DNA from: Vicinamibacteria bacterium
GTDB lineage: Bacteria > Acidobacteriota > Vicinamibacteria > Vicinamibacterales > UBA8438
Assembly (NCBI GenBank): GCA_022820825.1
Contig: JAJEEU010000020.1
Location: 1 to 64,000 of the forward strand
Direction: 5' to 3'
DNA length: 64,000 bases
Part shown: positions 24,963 through 33,646 of the stretch, in pieces
How positions within the stretch are numbered: the stretch's first letter is position 1
Layout: every line of letters starts with the position of its first letter
Made by a program: the position numbers and the translations under genes
The notes under the pieces: generated by a model
Database searches by the model: none
Told to the model about the DNA's origin: nothing
What the model saw: only the letters and a program-made list of their open reading frames with translations

Positions 24963-27062
24963 TCAGGCCCCCTCCAGCGCCAGGTCCGGGGACGGTCCGC
25001 CTTGCGCGGGCGGCCGCCGGAGCATCCGCAGGCCGTTGAAGGTGACCAGCAGCGTCGCGCCCATGTCGGCCGCCACCGCCATCCAGAGCGTCGCCGCGCC
25101 GAAGAACATGAACGCCAGGAACAGCGCCTTGGAGCCGAGCGCCAGCGCGATGTTCTCGACGATCAGCGACCTGGCCCGCCGGGCGTGGTCCACCAGGAAC
25201 GGTATGCGCCGCATGTCGGCCCGCAGCATCACGACGTCGGCCGATTCCACCGCCACGTCCGTGGCGTTGCCGCCGAGCGCGATGCCGACCTGCGCCGCCA
25301 GCAGCGCCTGGCTGTCGTTGATGCCGTCGCCGACCATGCCGGTCGCCCCATAGCGCGCGGACAGGTCCCGGACGGCCGCCACCTTGTCCTCGGGCAGCAA
25401 CTCCGCGCGGACGTCCGACACGCCCACGCGCCCGGCGACGGCGGCGGCGGTCTCGCTGTTGTCGCCGGTGAGCAGCGCGGACCGCAGCCCCAGTGCGTGC
25501 AGCCGCGACACGCTCTCGCGCGCCTCCGACCGCACCTGGTCGGCGATGGCGACGAGCGCCCAGATGTCGTCGCCCGCGCCGCAGACGACGACCGTCTCGC
25601 CCGGACGCTGCATGTCGGCCAAGTCCTGCTGCAGCGGGTCGCGCCCCGTCTTCTCCCGGGCGTAGAGCGCGCTGCCGACCCAGAACCTGTCGCCGTCCAC
25701 GACCGCCTCGGCGCCGCGCCCTTCCACGGCCTGGAAGTCGGCGGCCGGCGCGGGCTCGACGCCGCGCCCCCGCGCGTAGCGCACGACGGCGCGGGACAGC
25801 GGATGCTCGCTTTGCATCTCCACCGCCAGCAGGCGCGCCAGCACCTCGGACTCGGTCCTGCCGCCGAGCGGCCGAATCTCCCGGACGTCCGGCTCGCCGC
25901 GGGTGACTACGCCGGTCTTGTCCAGCGCGACCACGCGGAGGCGCGCCAGTCCCTCCAGGTGGACGCCGCCCTTGATCAGCGCACCCTGCCGCGCCGCGGA
26001 CGTGATGGCGGCGGCAATCGTCACCGGAGTGGAGATCACGAGCGCGCACGGGCAGGAAATGAGGAGGATGAGCATCCCCTGGTAGAACCAGTACTCCCAG
26101 CCGGCGCCCGTGGCGAGCGGCGGGATGACTGCCACGCCCGCGGCCACCGCAAACATGAGCGGCGTGTAGTACAGCGCGAAGCGGTCGATGAAGCGCTCGG
26201 TCGGTGCGCGGTGGTGCTGGCTCTCGCCGACCATGCGGATGATGCGCGCGAGAGTCGTGTCCGAGGCCGGCCGCGTGGCCCGCAGCTCGATCACCCCGTG
26301 GCCGTTCACGGTCCCCGCGTACACCGCGTCGCCGGGGCGCTTCCAGACCGGCACCGACTCGCCGGTGACCAGCGCCTGATCGACATGGGAGCTGCCGTCG
26401 GTCACCTCGCCGTCGCACGGGATCCGCTCGCCCGGCCGCACGCGCACCCGCGCGCCGACGGCCACCTGGTCGACGGGCATCCGGTGCTCGTGGTCACCGT
26501 GCACCACCGCGGCGGTCGCGGGCGAGATGCGCAGCAGCGAGCCGATGGCGGTGCGGGCCCGGCGCGCGCTCCAGTTCTCGACCAGGCCCGAAAGCCCGTA
26601 CAGAAAGGCCAGGACACCTGCCTCCGCCCATTCCTCGAGGAAGACGGCGCCAATCACCGACACCAGCACCAGCGCGTTCATGTCCGGCCGCAGGCGCCGG
26701 AGCGAAGCGAGGGCCTTGGGAGTGGAATGGAAGAGGCCCGCAGCGATCGCGAGGACGAGCAGCGCCACGACGGGGTAGTCGACGCCGTGCTCGGCGTGCG
26801 TGTGGGACAGCACCAGCGCGACGAGCCCGCCGCCGGCCACCGCCGCATGCAGCGCGAATCCGCCGAGCAGGGCGAGACCGCTCAGGGTGACCAGCGCGCG
26901 GCGGCCGTTGCGCTCCCACCACGACTCGGCCCGCGGGGCCGCACGTTCCAGCGGCTCCGCGCGCATCCCGAGCCGGGCAATCGTCCTGGCCACCTGCTCG
27001 GGACCGAACGCGTCGGTGTCGGCGTCCACCGTCATCCGGCCCTCCACGGCGTGGAACGCCAC
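24963..27062 (-). CDS. Zn/Cd/Pb-type P1B heavy-metal ATPase
   Basis: 699 residues from GTG 27062, the first ordinary start codon; the frame is open to 27200 and the extra codons read YRVAGLDCTEEASLIRRELDG, a heavy-metal-associated domain, so the real protein is probably about 30-45 residues longer. Core motifs: ion site SCPCALV (CPC at 337-339 from GTG 27062), phosphorylation site ALDKTG (D about 380), TGES and GDGINDS. The last helix carries the DMG motif (ADMGATLLVTFNGLRML) that with CPC marks the P1B-2 group exporting Zn, Cd or Pb. His-rich SHTHAEHG lies near the first helices. The product should sit in the inner membrane. It ends 15 bases from the convergent secreted gene. Confidence 0.92.
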   Translation of the reverse strand: MAFHAVEGRMTVDADTDAFGPEQVARTIARLGMRAEPLERAAPRAESWWERNGRRALVTLSGLALLGGFALHAAVAGGGLVALVLSHTHAEHGVDYPVVALLVLAIAAGLFHSTPKALASLRRLRPDMNALVLVSVIGAVFLEEWAEAGVLAFLYGLSGLVENWSARRARTAIGSLLRISPATAAVVHGDHEHRMPVDQVAVGARVRVRPGERIPCDGEVTDGSSHVDQALVTGESVPVWKRPGDAVYAGTVNGHGVIELRATRPASDTTLARIIRMVGESQHHRAPTERFIDRFALYYTPLMFAVAAGVAVIPPLATGAGWEYWFYQGMLILLISCPCALVISTPVTIAAAITSAARQGALIKGGVHLEGLARLRVVALDKTGVVTRGEPDVREIRPLGGRTESEVLARLLAVEMQSEHPLSRAVVRYARGRGVEPAPAADFQAVEGRGAEAVVDGDRFWVGSALYAREKTGRDPLQQDLADMQRPGETVVVCGAGDDIWALVAIADQVRSEARESVSRLHALGLRSALLTGDNSETAAAVAGRVGVSDVRAELLPEDKVAAVRDLSARYGATGMVGDGINDSQALLAAQVGIALGGNATDVAVESADVVMLRADMRRIPFLVDHARRARSLIVENIALALGSKALFLAFMFFGAATLWMAVAADMGATLLVTFNGLRMLRRPPAQGGPSPDLALEGA

Positions 27063-27235
27063 GCCGTAGACGCCGTCGCGGCCGTCCAGCTCGCGCCGGA
27101 TGAGCGACGCCTCCTCCGTACAGTCCAGCCCTGCTACGCGGTATTCCCTCTGCTCGCGGATGGCTCGGCCCTCGCGCCGGGGCAGAATCGCCCGGTCAAT
27201 TCATCATACGCGATGGCGCCGGGGCGGCCGGACGG

Positions 27236-28207
27236 CTAGCGAGAAGCCTCCGCCTCCCGTTCTTCCGCGCGCGTGCCGGCGAGGATTCCCTCCAGGCCGT
27301 AGTTACCCTCGTGGCACGCGTACTCGAAGGTCCCGTTGGGCGAGAGCGCCACCGGCACCTCGGCGGTCCACGGCCGCTCGAACGTACGCGGGTCGTTGAT
27401 CGTGAAACGGTACAGCAGCGTGTCGGCGTCGGCGCGCGTGAAGCGCTCCTCCAGCCGCAGGTCGCGCGTCACCCCGCGGAAGTTGGTCTCATCCCGGAAG
27501 TTGGCCGTCTCGACCACCAGGGTGTCGCCGTCCCAGTAGCCGCGCGAACTGCCGAGCCACTGCCGGACGTCCGGGTCGAGCGGGCCCCGGTCGTCCAGCG
27601 GCACGATGCGGGCGTCGTGCACCATCTCGTTGAGGATGACGACGTAGTCCTCGGTCTGGAAGAGCTGGAAGATGTTGTTGTACGCGCTCGGCGCCATGGG
27701 CGGGCCGCTGTTGAAGCCCACCAGGCAGCGCTCGGCCAGGTTGCGGTCCTCCCACGAATCGGCCGGATGCTCCGCCAGGTAGGTGCGCCGCGCAGCCTGG
27801 CGCTCGCGCGCCACAGGCGTCAGGTCGGGAATGCGCCCGTTCGGCGGATCGACGACGAGCGAGGTGCGCCGGTCGTCCGAGACGCCCGACCCGAAGTCGA
27901 ACCAGAATTCATCGTACGTGCCGGTACGCGTGTCGGCGGATCCCGTGCCGCTCTCCGAGAGGAACTGGGTGAACTGCTCGGAGCGGGCCAGGATGGCCGC
28001 CACGTCCTCGTCGGTCAGCGTCGCCTTGTCGGCGAACTCGGCGGGACGCTCCATGGGCGTGAGGGTCGCGTAGTCCCAGACGCCCTGCAGGTCGGGCTTG
28101 CCCCACGCCGTGCGCGGCACGTCGCCGGACTGGGCGAAACCGGGCAGCGGCGCCAGCGCGACGGCGGCCGCCGCCGTGAACAGCAGTGCGCGCAGTAGAT
28201 GTCTCAC
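27236..28207 (-). CDS. Secreted protein of the RTPWG/DPPDGR/YACHE family, copy 4
   Basis: 323 residues from GTG 28207, preceded by AAGGGGGTTTGAC. Signal peptide MRHLLRALLFTAAAAVALAPLPGFAQ. Landmarks: RTAWGKPDLQGVWD, FWFDFGSGVSDDRRTSLVVD, then PPNGRIPDLT, RCLVGFNSGPPMAPSAYNN, NEMVHDARIVPLDDR, WDGDTLVVETANF and FEYACHEGNYGLEGIL. It is closest to copy 1 (both with VGFN.GPP and the HDARIVP block). It is upstream of, and in the same direction as, the metal-ATPase gene, whose coding frame may begin only about 40 bases after this stop, so co-transcription is possible. Confidence 0.85.
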   Translation of the reverse strand: MRHLLRALLFTAAAAVALAPLPGFAQSGDVPRTAWGKPDLQGVWDYATLTPMERPAEFADKATLTDEDVAAILARSEQFTQFLSESGTGSADTRTGTYDEFWFDFGSGVSDDRRTSLVVDPPNGRIPDLTPVARERQAARRTYLAEHPADSWEDRNLAERCLVGFNSGPPMAPSAYNNIFQLFQTEDYVVILNEMVHDARIVPLDDRGPLDPDVRQWLGSSRGYWDGDTLVVETANFRDETNFRGVTRDLRLEERFTRADADTLLYRFTINDPRTFERPWTAEVPVALSPNGTFEYACHEGNYGLEGILAGTRAEEREAEASR

Positions 28208-28319
28208 GTCAAACCCCCTTGAAGGCCACCTCGCGGCAGCGAACCGGATACATCGGAATACGTCAGTCTAGCACTCCACCTGGCGGCGGGGTGTACCCGG
28301 TTCGGGCTATTGACCCGCA

Positions 28320-28336
28320 TTCGCCTGGTGGGCGAA
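28320..28336. repeat. Inverted repeat between divergent genes, possible operator
   Basis: TTCGCC-TGGTG-GGCGAA is a perfect 6-bp inverted repeat with a 5-base centre. It lies 36 bases before the ATG of the MBL gene at 28372, just after TTGACC (a -35-like hexamer). It could be a regulator site or an RNA hairpin; no terminator features are present. Confidence 0.3.
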
Positions 28337-28371
28337 CCTGACAGCCTGTGGCAAGACAAGCGGGAGAGAAC

Positions 28372-29760
28372 ATGTCCAGGAACTACCAGAGGCCGGGTCA
28401 ACGTGAGCGCGCGACGCGGCGGCTTGCGGTGCTGCTCGCTGCAATCGGCGCCGTCATGGCCGCCGGCGGGCTCCCGGCAGCACAGCAGACGACGGGCGCC
28501 GATGCACGGCGCGTGTTCGCGCCGGTGCCGATCGCCTTCCGCATGCTGGCCGACAACGTGTACCAGGCGGCGGGCAACGGGAACAGCCACCTGATCCACA
28601 CGTCGGAGGGCAACGTCGTCTTCGACACCGGCAACGCGTTCGCCGGGCAGGCCGACGACCACTACCGCCTGCTGCGGGACGCCGCGCCGGGACCGATCCG
28701 CTACGTCATCTACAGCCACTCCCACCCCGACCATCTCGGCGGCCATCCGTACTGGATCGACGAAGGACCGGAGATCATCGTCCACCGCGAGTTCGAGGAG
28801 GAGCGCCGCTACACGCAGGCGCTGTCGCGGTTCGGGGGACGGCGCCTGCAGCGCCTGCGTCCGCCGCGGCCGCGGCGTGCCGACGAGCAAACCGCGCAGG
28901 GCGCCGGCCGGCCCCGGCCGCCCGTGCCGATCGAGCCGGACATTCTCGTCGGCGACCGGGACCACGCGTTCGAGCTCGGCGGCGTGCGGTTCGAGGTGCT
29001 GAACACGCCGGGCGCCGAAGGGGCCGACAACATCTCGCTCTGGCTGCCGCAGCAGAGGATCCTGTTCACCGGCGACACCCTCGGCTTCCTCTGGGACGGG
29101 TTCCCCAACATCTTCACCATGCGCGGCGAGAAGATCCGCAGGCCGATCGAATACATCGATACGCTGGAGCGGTTCATCGCGCTGGAGCCGGACGTGGTGG
29201 TGCCCAGCCACCACGACCCCATCCGGGGCCGGGACGCGGTGCTGAGCGGCCTGGGCAGGATGCGCGACGCGGTGCGTTACGTGCACGACGCTGTGGTGGC
29301 CGGCATGAACGAGGGCAAGACCGTGCATCAGCTCATGGCCGAGGTGACCCTGCCGCCCGGGCTCGATCTGCACCAGGGGCACGGCAGGGTGTCGTGGGCG
29401 GTCAAGAGCATCTGGGAGTACTACGGCACCTGGTTCCACTACGACACCACCACGGAGCTGTACCACGTGCCGGCCCGGGAGATTCACGGCGAGCTGGCGG
29501 AGCTGGCCGGGACCGACGCGCTGCTGGCGCGGGCCAGACGGCACCTGGACGACGGCCGGCCGCTGCACGCGCTCCACTTCATCGACATTGTGCTCGGGGG
29601 TGCGCCCGAGCATGCCGCGGCGCTGCAGCTCTATCGCGAAACGCACGAACGGCTGCTGGCCGAGTCCACGGACGTGAACAACGCCTACGAGCAGAACTAC
29701 CTGCAGTCGGTGATCGACGAGACCGGGGCGGCGCTGGAGGAACTGCAGCCGGGGCGTTGA
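28372..29760 (+). CDS. Exported MBL-fold hydrolase of the alkylsulfatase (SdsA/BDS1) type
   Basis: 462 residues from ATG 28372 (GGGAGAGAAC upstream). The N-terminus is basic, then hydrophobic (LAVLLAAIGAVMAAGG), a signal peptide. Metal-binding motif HSHPDHLGG is at 116-124; later NTPGAEGADN and PSHHDPI give further ligands. The C-terminal part has WAVKSIWEYYGTWFHYDTTT, the dimerisation-domain block of alkyl sulfatase-like proteins, followed by a helical LLARARRHLDDGRPLHALHF segment. Alkylsulfatases release sulfate from primary alkyl sulfates, but many relatives are uncharacterised. A His/Asp-containing Gly-Arg-rich insertion lies around 160-190. It is divergent from copy 4 of the secreted family. 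Confidence 0.86.
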   Translation: MSRNYQRPGQRERATRRLAVLLAAIGAVMAAGGLPAAQQTTGADARRVFAPVPIAFRMLADNVYQAAGNGNSHLIHTSEGNVVFDTGNAFAGQADDHYRLLRDAAPGPIRYVIYSHSHPDHLGGHPYWIDEGPEIIVHREFEEERRYTQALSRFGGRRLQRLRPPRPRRADEQTAQGAGRPRPPVPIEPDILVGDRDHAFELGGVRFEVLNTPGAEGADNISLWLPQQRILFTGDTLGFLWDGFPNIFTMRGEKIRRPIEYIDTLERFIALEPDVVVPSHHDPIRGRDAVLSGLGRMRDAVRYVHDAVVAGMNEGKTVHQLMAEVTLPPGLDLHQGHGRVSWAVKSIWEYYGTWFHYDTTTELYHVPAREIHGELAELAGTDALLARARRHLDDGRPLHALHFIDIVLGGAPEHAAALQLYRETHERLLAESTDVNNAYEQNYLQSVIDETGAALEELQPGR

Positions 29761-29845
29761 CCCCGACCGGCCGGCGGCAGCTTTGCGGCGCGCAAGGTCG
29801 AGTAGACGGCTGCGGCGCGGCCGCGCACGGAGGATGCGGCGGAGG

Positions 29846-30940
29846 CTACCTGTCTGCAGCCAGGACCGTGCGGAATCCCAGGTGGTCGGCGCCGGAACGG
29901 ACCTCTCCCTTGCCGCGGGCGCCGACCAGGTAGCGGGCGCAGTACTGGTCCGTGCAGAGGAAGGAGCCTCCCCGCTGCGCGCGCTTGGGGACGCCCGGCT
30001 CCGCCGGGTCGAACGAGCCCGACGGACCCCGCGGATTGCGGGCCACGCCGCCTTCAGCGGCAAGCTGCGCGTAGTAGTCGGGCCGATACCAGTCGCCGAC
30101 CCACTCCCACACGTTGCCGGTCATGTCGAAGAGGCCGTAGCCGTTGGCGGGGAACTGCCGCACGGGAGACACGCCTCCATGGCCGTCTTCCGCCGTGTCC
30201 TCGACCGGGAAGACCCCCTGGAACGTGTTCGCCAGCGGTTCACCGTGGGGACGCATCGCGTTGCCCCAGGCATACGCCCGACCCGTCAGGCCGCCCCGCG
30301 CCGCGAACTCGAACTCGGCTTCGGTGGGCAGGCGGCGGCCCGCCCATGCGGCGTACGCCGCGGCGTCTTCGTAGGCCACGTGCACGACCGGATGGGATTT
30401 CCTTCCCGTCAGATCGCTGTCCGGCCCGCCGGGATGACGCCAGTCGGCGCCGCGCTGGTAGCGCCACCACTGGAGGTGGCCCGTCAGGCCGACCCGCGTG
30501 GACGGCGGCGTGAACACGATCGATCCGGCCACCAGGGCCTCGGGCGGCGCGCCGGGAAACTCCTCGGCGGTCGGGGTCCGCTCGGCCACGGTGACGTAGC
30601 CGGTAGCCTCGACGAACGCGGCGAACTGCGCGTTGGTCACCTCAGTCTCGTCCATCCAGAAGCCGTCGACGTACACGCGGTGCACCGGCCGGGTGTCGGC
30701 CACGGTGTCCGGCGGCAGCGGGCCGAGGTCGCCGGGGTCGATCGCACCCATCGAGAACTCGCCTCCGGGCACCCACACCATGCCCGCGGGGGCCGGTCCG
30801 GGCGGTGGGGCGTCGTTCTCGACGGTCGGCAGGAAGACGGCCTCCGGATCCAGCGCGGGTGCTGTCAGTGTGGGCGCCTCGTCGCGATCGGACGTCGAGC
30901 ACGCTCCGACACCGATCAGGAGCAAGGCAATGCCTGCCAT
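29846..30940 (-). CDS. Formylglycine-generating-enzyme-like lipoprotein (SUMF1 family)
   Basis: 364 residues from ATG 30940. A short lipoprotein signal ends in lipobox VGAC (C14), so the protein is likely membrane-anchored on the periplasmic side. The FGE-sulfatase fold begins at about residue 52 (GMVWVPGGEFSMG), followed by HRVYVDGFWMDETEVTNAQFAAF, WAGRRLPTEAEFEFAARGG, and YGLFDMTGNVWEWVGDWY. The active-site-type pair C329 and C334 (RGGSFLCTDQYC) is kept, as in genuine formylglycine-generating enzymes that oxidise a Cys of sulfatases; non-catalytic relatives usually lack these. No sulfatase with CxPxR was found in the window. It is convergent with the MBL alkylsulfatase-like gene, and the stops are 85 bases apart. 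Confidence 0.87.
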   Translation of the reverse strand: MAGIALLLIGVGACSTSDRDEAPTLTAPALDPEAVFLPTVENDAPPPGPAPAGMVWVPGGEFSMGAIDPGDLGPLPPDTVADTRPVHRVYVDGFWMDETEVTNAQFAAFVEATGYVTVAERTPTAEEFPGAPPEALVAGSIVFTPPSTRVGLTGHLQWWRYQRGADWRHPGGPDSDLTGRKSHPVVHVAYEDAAAYAAWAGRRLPTEAEFEFAARGGLTGRAYAWGNAMRPHGEPLANTFQGVFPVEDTAEDGHGGVSPVRQFPANGYGLFDMTGNVWEWVGDWYRPDYYAQLAAEGGVARNPRGPSGSFDPAEPGVPKRAQRGGSFLCTDQYCARYLVGARGKGEVRSGADHLGFRTVLAADR

Positions 30941-31062
30941 CCGGACGCGGCCGGCGGTGGAGTGGACGACACCCGCCCACGTCGAGCCGCGGGTCCCTGC
31001 GGTCACCGCCGTAGGGTACTGCAGAAGCGGGAGGGATCGGTGGCGGAAGCCCGGCGGACCGG

Positions 31063-32073
31063 TCAGGCCAGCAGCTCGATCAGCGCGTCCGAGACCGCGT
31101 CGGGACGCTGCGGCGCCAGGTCGTGCCCCGCGCCCTCGACGATGCGCCGCGCGACGAGGTTGGTGAAGCGGGCCTGGTCCCCCGTCGGATCGGGCGAGGG
31201 CGGGCCGAACCCGCTGTCGGCCCCGCGCAGCACGATGGCCGGCACCCCGATCGGCGGGCGCTCGGCGAGCCGGCGCTCGTCCGCCAGGAAACGATCTTCC
31301 CCCGGCGCGTAGCCGTGCCGGTGGCGGTAGGAATGGATGACGATGTCGACGAAGTCGGGGTTGTCGAACGACGGCGCCGACACCTCGTACGCCGCGTCGG
31401 TGTACTCCCAGGTCGGCGACCAGGTCTCCCACAGGTAGCGGCAGATGGAATGGCGGTTCGCCTCCAGGCCGGCCCGGCCGCGCTCGGTGTTGAAGTACCA
31501 CTGGTACCAGAGGCGCGCCTCGGTGAGGGCCGACGCGGCGGGCCGCGACGGCGAGATGGAGTCGAACACCGAGTAGCCGCCGATCGCCACCTGCGCGCGC
31601 ACGCGCTGCGGGTTCAGGATGGACGTGATGCACGCCGCGCGGTTGCCCCAGTCGAACCCGGCCAGCGCCGCCTGCTCGATCCCCAGCGCGTCGGCGAAGT
31701 CGACGACGTCCTGGGCGATGGCGGCCTGCTCGGCCATGCGCGGCGCGTCGGGATCGAGGAACCGCGTCGGTCCGTAGCCGCGCAGGTACGGAACAAGCAC
31801 GCGGTAGCCGGCGTCCGCGAGCGTTGGCGCCACGCCGTCCCAGGCGCGGATGTCGTACGGGAAGCCGTGCAGGAGGATGATGGGGAATCCGTCGCGGTCG
31901 CCGCTCTCCTCGTAGCCGATCTCCAGCACCGGCGTCCGCACGCTGCGGAGCTCGCCGCGGGCGGCGCCCGCCTGCGCGCCCGCACGTCCGGCGGCGGGGC
32001 GTGTGCTAGCGGCCATGGCGGCTGCTCCGGCGACGCCCGCGCGCTTCAGGAACTCGCGTCTGCTGGATGGCAT
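31063..32073 (-). CDS. Tat-exported alpha/beta hydrolase, epoxide hydrolase/dehalogenase-like
   Basis: 336 residues. The N-terminus SRREFLKRAGVAGAAAMAAS is a clear twin-arginine signal. The fold shows the oxyanion region LLHGFPYDIRAWD (HG at 69-70) and the nucleophile elbow AGFDWGNRAA with Asp141, the Asp-type nucleophile of epoxide hydrolases and haloalkane dehalogenases; Ser hydrolases have Ser here. The catalytic His is in EGAGHDLAPQRP near residue 315. A cap domain lies between (about 165-260). Genuine activity and substrate are unknown. It follows the ankyrin gene at 32096 by 22 bases and is probably in one operon with it and the DUF1592/DUF1552 genes. Confidence 0.88.
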   Translation of the reverse strand: MPSSRREFLKRAGVAGAAAMAASTRPAAGRAGAQAGAARGELRSVRTPVLEIGYEESGDRDGFPIILLHGFPYDIRAWDGVAPTLADAGYRVLVPYLRGYGPTRFLDPDAPRMAEQAAIAQDVVDFADALGIEQAALAGFDWGNRAACITSILNPQRVRAQVAIGGYSVFDSISPSRPAASALTEARLWYQWYFNTERGRAGLEANRHSICRYLWETWSPTWEYTDAAYEVSAPSFDNPDFVDIVIHSYRHRHGYAPGEDRFLADERRLAERPPIGVPAIVLRGADSGFGPPSPDPTGDQARFTNLVARRIVEGAGHDLAPQRPDAVSDALIELLA

Positions 32074-32095
32074 TGCGCTGCACTGGCTGGACGCC

Positions 32096-33634
32096 CTAAC
32101 GGCCTGCGGCGGCGGTCGGCGTGTCGGTCCCGGTGACGGCCGGCAGCCCGCGCGCGGTCATCAACTCGCGGAGCAGGGCCACGGTCTCCGGCCGGCGCTG
32201 GAGTCCCGCACTGGTGAACTCCTCGCCGTTTGCAACCTGCAGCGGCGTAAATCCGTTGCGGTTCACGGCGTCGAGCCGCGCACCGCGGTCGACGAGCAAC
32301 CGGACGATCTCGTTCGACCCGCGCCAGGCCCCGCCGTGCAGCGGCGTGTCGCCCTTCTCGTCGGCCGCGTTCACGTCCGCGCCGTGCTCCAGCGCCACCT
32401 GGACGGCCACCAGCGCGTCCTCGTTCGTGCCGCTGTCCTCGTTGGCGTAGAACATGCCGACGCCGGCGGCGGCCATCAGCGCGGTCGTGCCGTGCTCGTT
32501 GGTCAGCGTCACGTCCGCGCCCGCATCCGCCAGCAACCGCAGCATCTCGTGGTCGGCGCCCTTGCCGGCCAGCACGTACGCGGTGGCGTCGATCTGGCTG
32601 AAGCGCGGGCCGCGGTAACCGTCGTCGATCGGTTTCGTGACGCGCGCGTCGGGGTCGGCGCCGGCGGCAATCAGCCCGTGCGCGAAGTCCAGGCTGCTCA
32701 GCCGGCCGGTCGGCACGGGGTGCGGATACTGGCCGATGTTGAGGGTCCGCGTGCGCACCACCTGGTGGAGCGCAGTCCACCCGGCGCCGGCGAGGTTCGG
32801 GTCGGCGCCGGCGTCGAGCAGCAGCGCGCCCAGCTCCCAGTGCGCGTTGACCGCCGCCACGACCAGGGCGCTGGCGCCGTTGGGCGCCGTGTCGTTCACG
32901 TGCGCGCCGCGCTCCAGCAGCGTGCGCACCGCATCGATATGGCCCGCCCGGACGGCGAACAGCAGCGGCGTGAAGGCGTCGATGCGCCCGCGGCGCGCGT
33001 AGTCCCGGAACACGGCCGCCTGCGAGCCGGCGGCGGTCGCGGCCGAGGGCGGCGCCGTCGAACGGCCGTGGACATCGGCGCCGGCGTCGGCCAGCAGGTC
33101 GATGACGTCCGCGTGCCCCTGCGCCGCGGCCCACATCAGAGCGGTCTGGCCGCGCGTCGTCTCCCGGGCCGTTGCGTCGGCGCCGCGCGCAAGCAGCAAC
33201 GCGACAGCTTCCGACGATCCACTGCGCGCAGCCGTCATGAGCGCGGTCTCGCCGCCCGGCAGCGCCGTGTTCGGGTCCGCGCCCGCGTCGAGCAGCCGTC
33301 CGATAACCGGTGCACTTCCGTTCGTGCCGGCCAGGCTGAGTGGAGAGACGCCGTAGCGGTTGACGGCGGCAACGTCGGCGCCCGCCGCGAGCAGCAACTC
33401 CACGGTCTCCGGGTCGTCGCGGTGCGCCGCCCAGTGCAGCGCGGTCGCGCCGTCCGGCGCCGGGGCGTTCACGTCGGCGCCGGCGTCCAGCAGCGCGCGC
33501 ACGGCTGCCGCGTCGCCTGCCTTGACAGCCTCCATGAGCGGCGGGTCGCCGGCGGCCGCTGCTACCAGCCCGGGCGCGGCCAGGGCGCCGAGCAGCGAGA
33601 GCACAACGACCCTACGGCCCGCGGAATTACGCAT
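32096..33634 (-). CDS. Periplasmic ankyrin-repeat protein, copy 2
   Basis: 512 residues. The N-terminus (MRNSAGRRVVVLSLLGALAAPGLVAAAAG) is a signal peptide. About ten ankyrin repeats follow with the G.TALHWAA..D..TVELLLAAGADV pattern (for instance about 64-96, 97-128, 130-162, 163-195, 214-246, 345-377, 385-417, 418-450). It resembles the ankyrin protein at 4613-6187 in organisation and in the repeat HRDDPETVELLLAAGADV, so the two are paralogues, but the C-terminus is unrelated. The DUF1552 gene stop is 12 bases upstream, so it is the third gene of a DUF1592-DUF1552-ankyrin-hydrolase operon. Confidence 0.89.
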   Translation of the reverse strand: MRNSAGRRVVVLSLLGALAAPGLVAAAAGDPPLMEAVKAGDAAAVRALLDAGADVNAPAPDGATALHWAAHRDDPETVELLLAAGADVAAVNRYGVSPLSLAGTNGSAPVIGRLLDAGADPNTALPGGETALMTAARSGSSEAVALLLARGADATARETTRGQTALMWAAAQGHADVIDLLADAGADVHGRSTAPPSAATAAGSQAAVFRDYARRGRIDAFTPLLFAVRAGHIDAVRTLLERGAHVNDTAPNGASALVVAAVNAHWELGALLLDAGADPNLAGAGWTALHQVVRTRTLNIGQYPHPVPTGRLSSLDFAHGLIAAGADPDARVTKPIDDGYRGPRFSQIDATAYVLAGKGADHEMLRLLADAGADVTLTNEHGTTALMAAAGVGMFYANEDSGTNEDALVAVQVALEHGADVNAADEKGDTPLHGGAWRGSNEIVRLLVDRGARLDAVNRNGFTPLQVANGEEFTSAGLQRRPETVALLRELMTARGLPAVTGTDTPTAAAGR

Positions 33635-33646
33635 GCCTGGCTCGGG

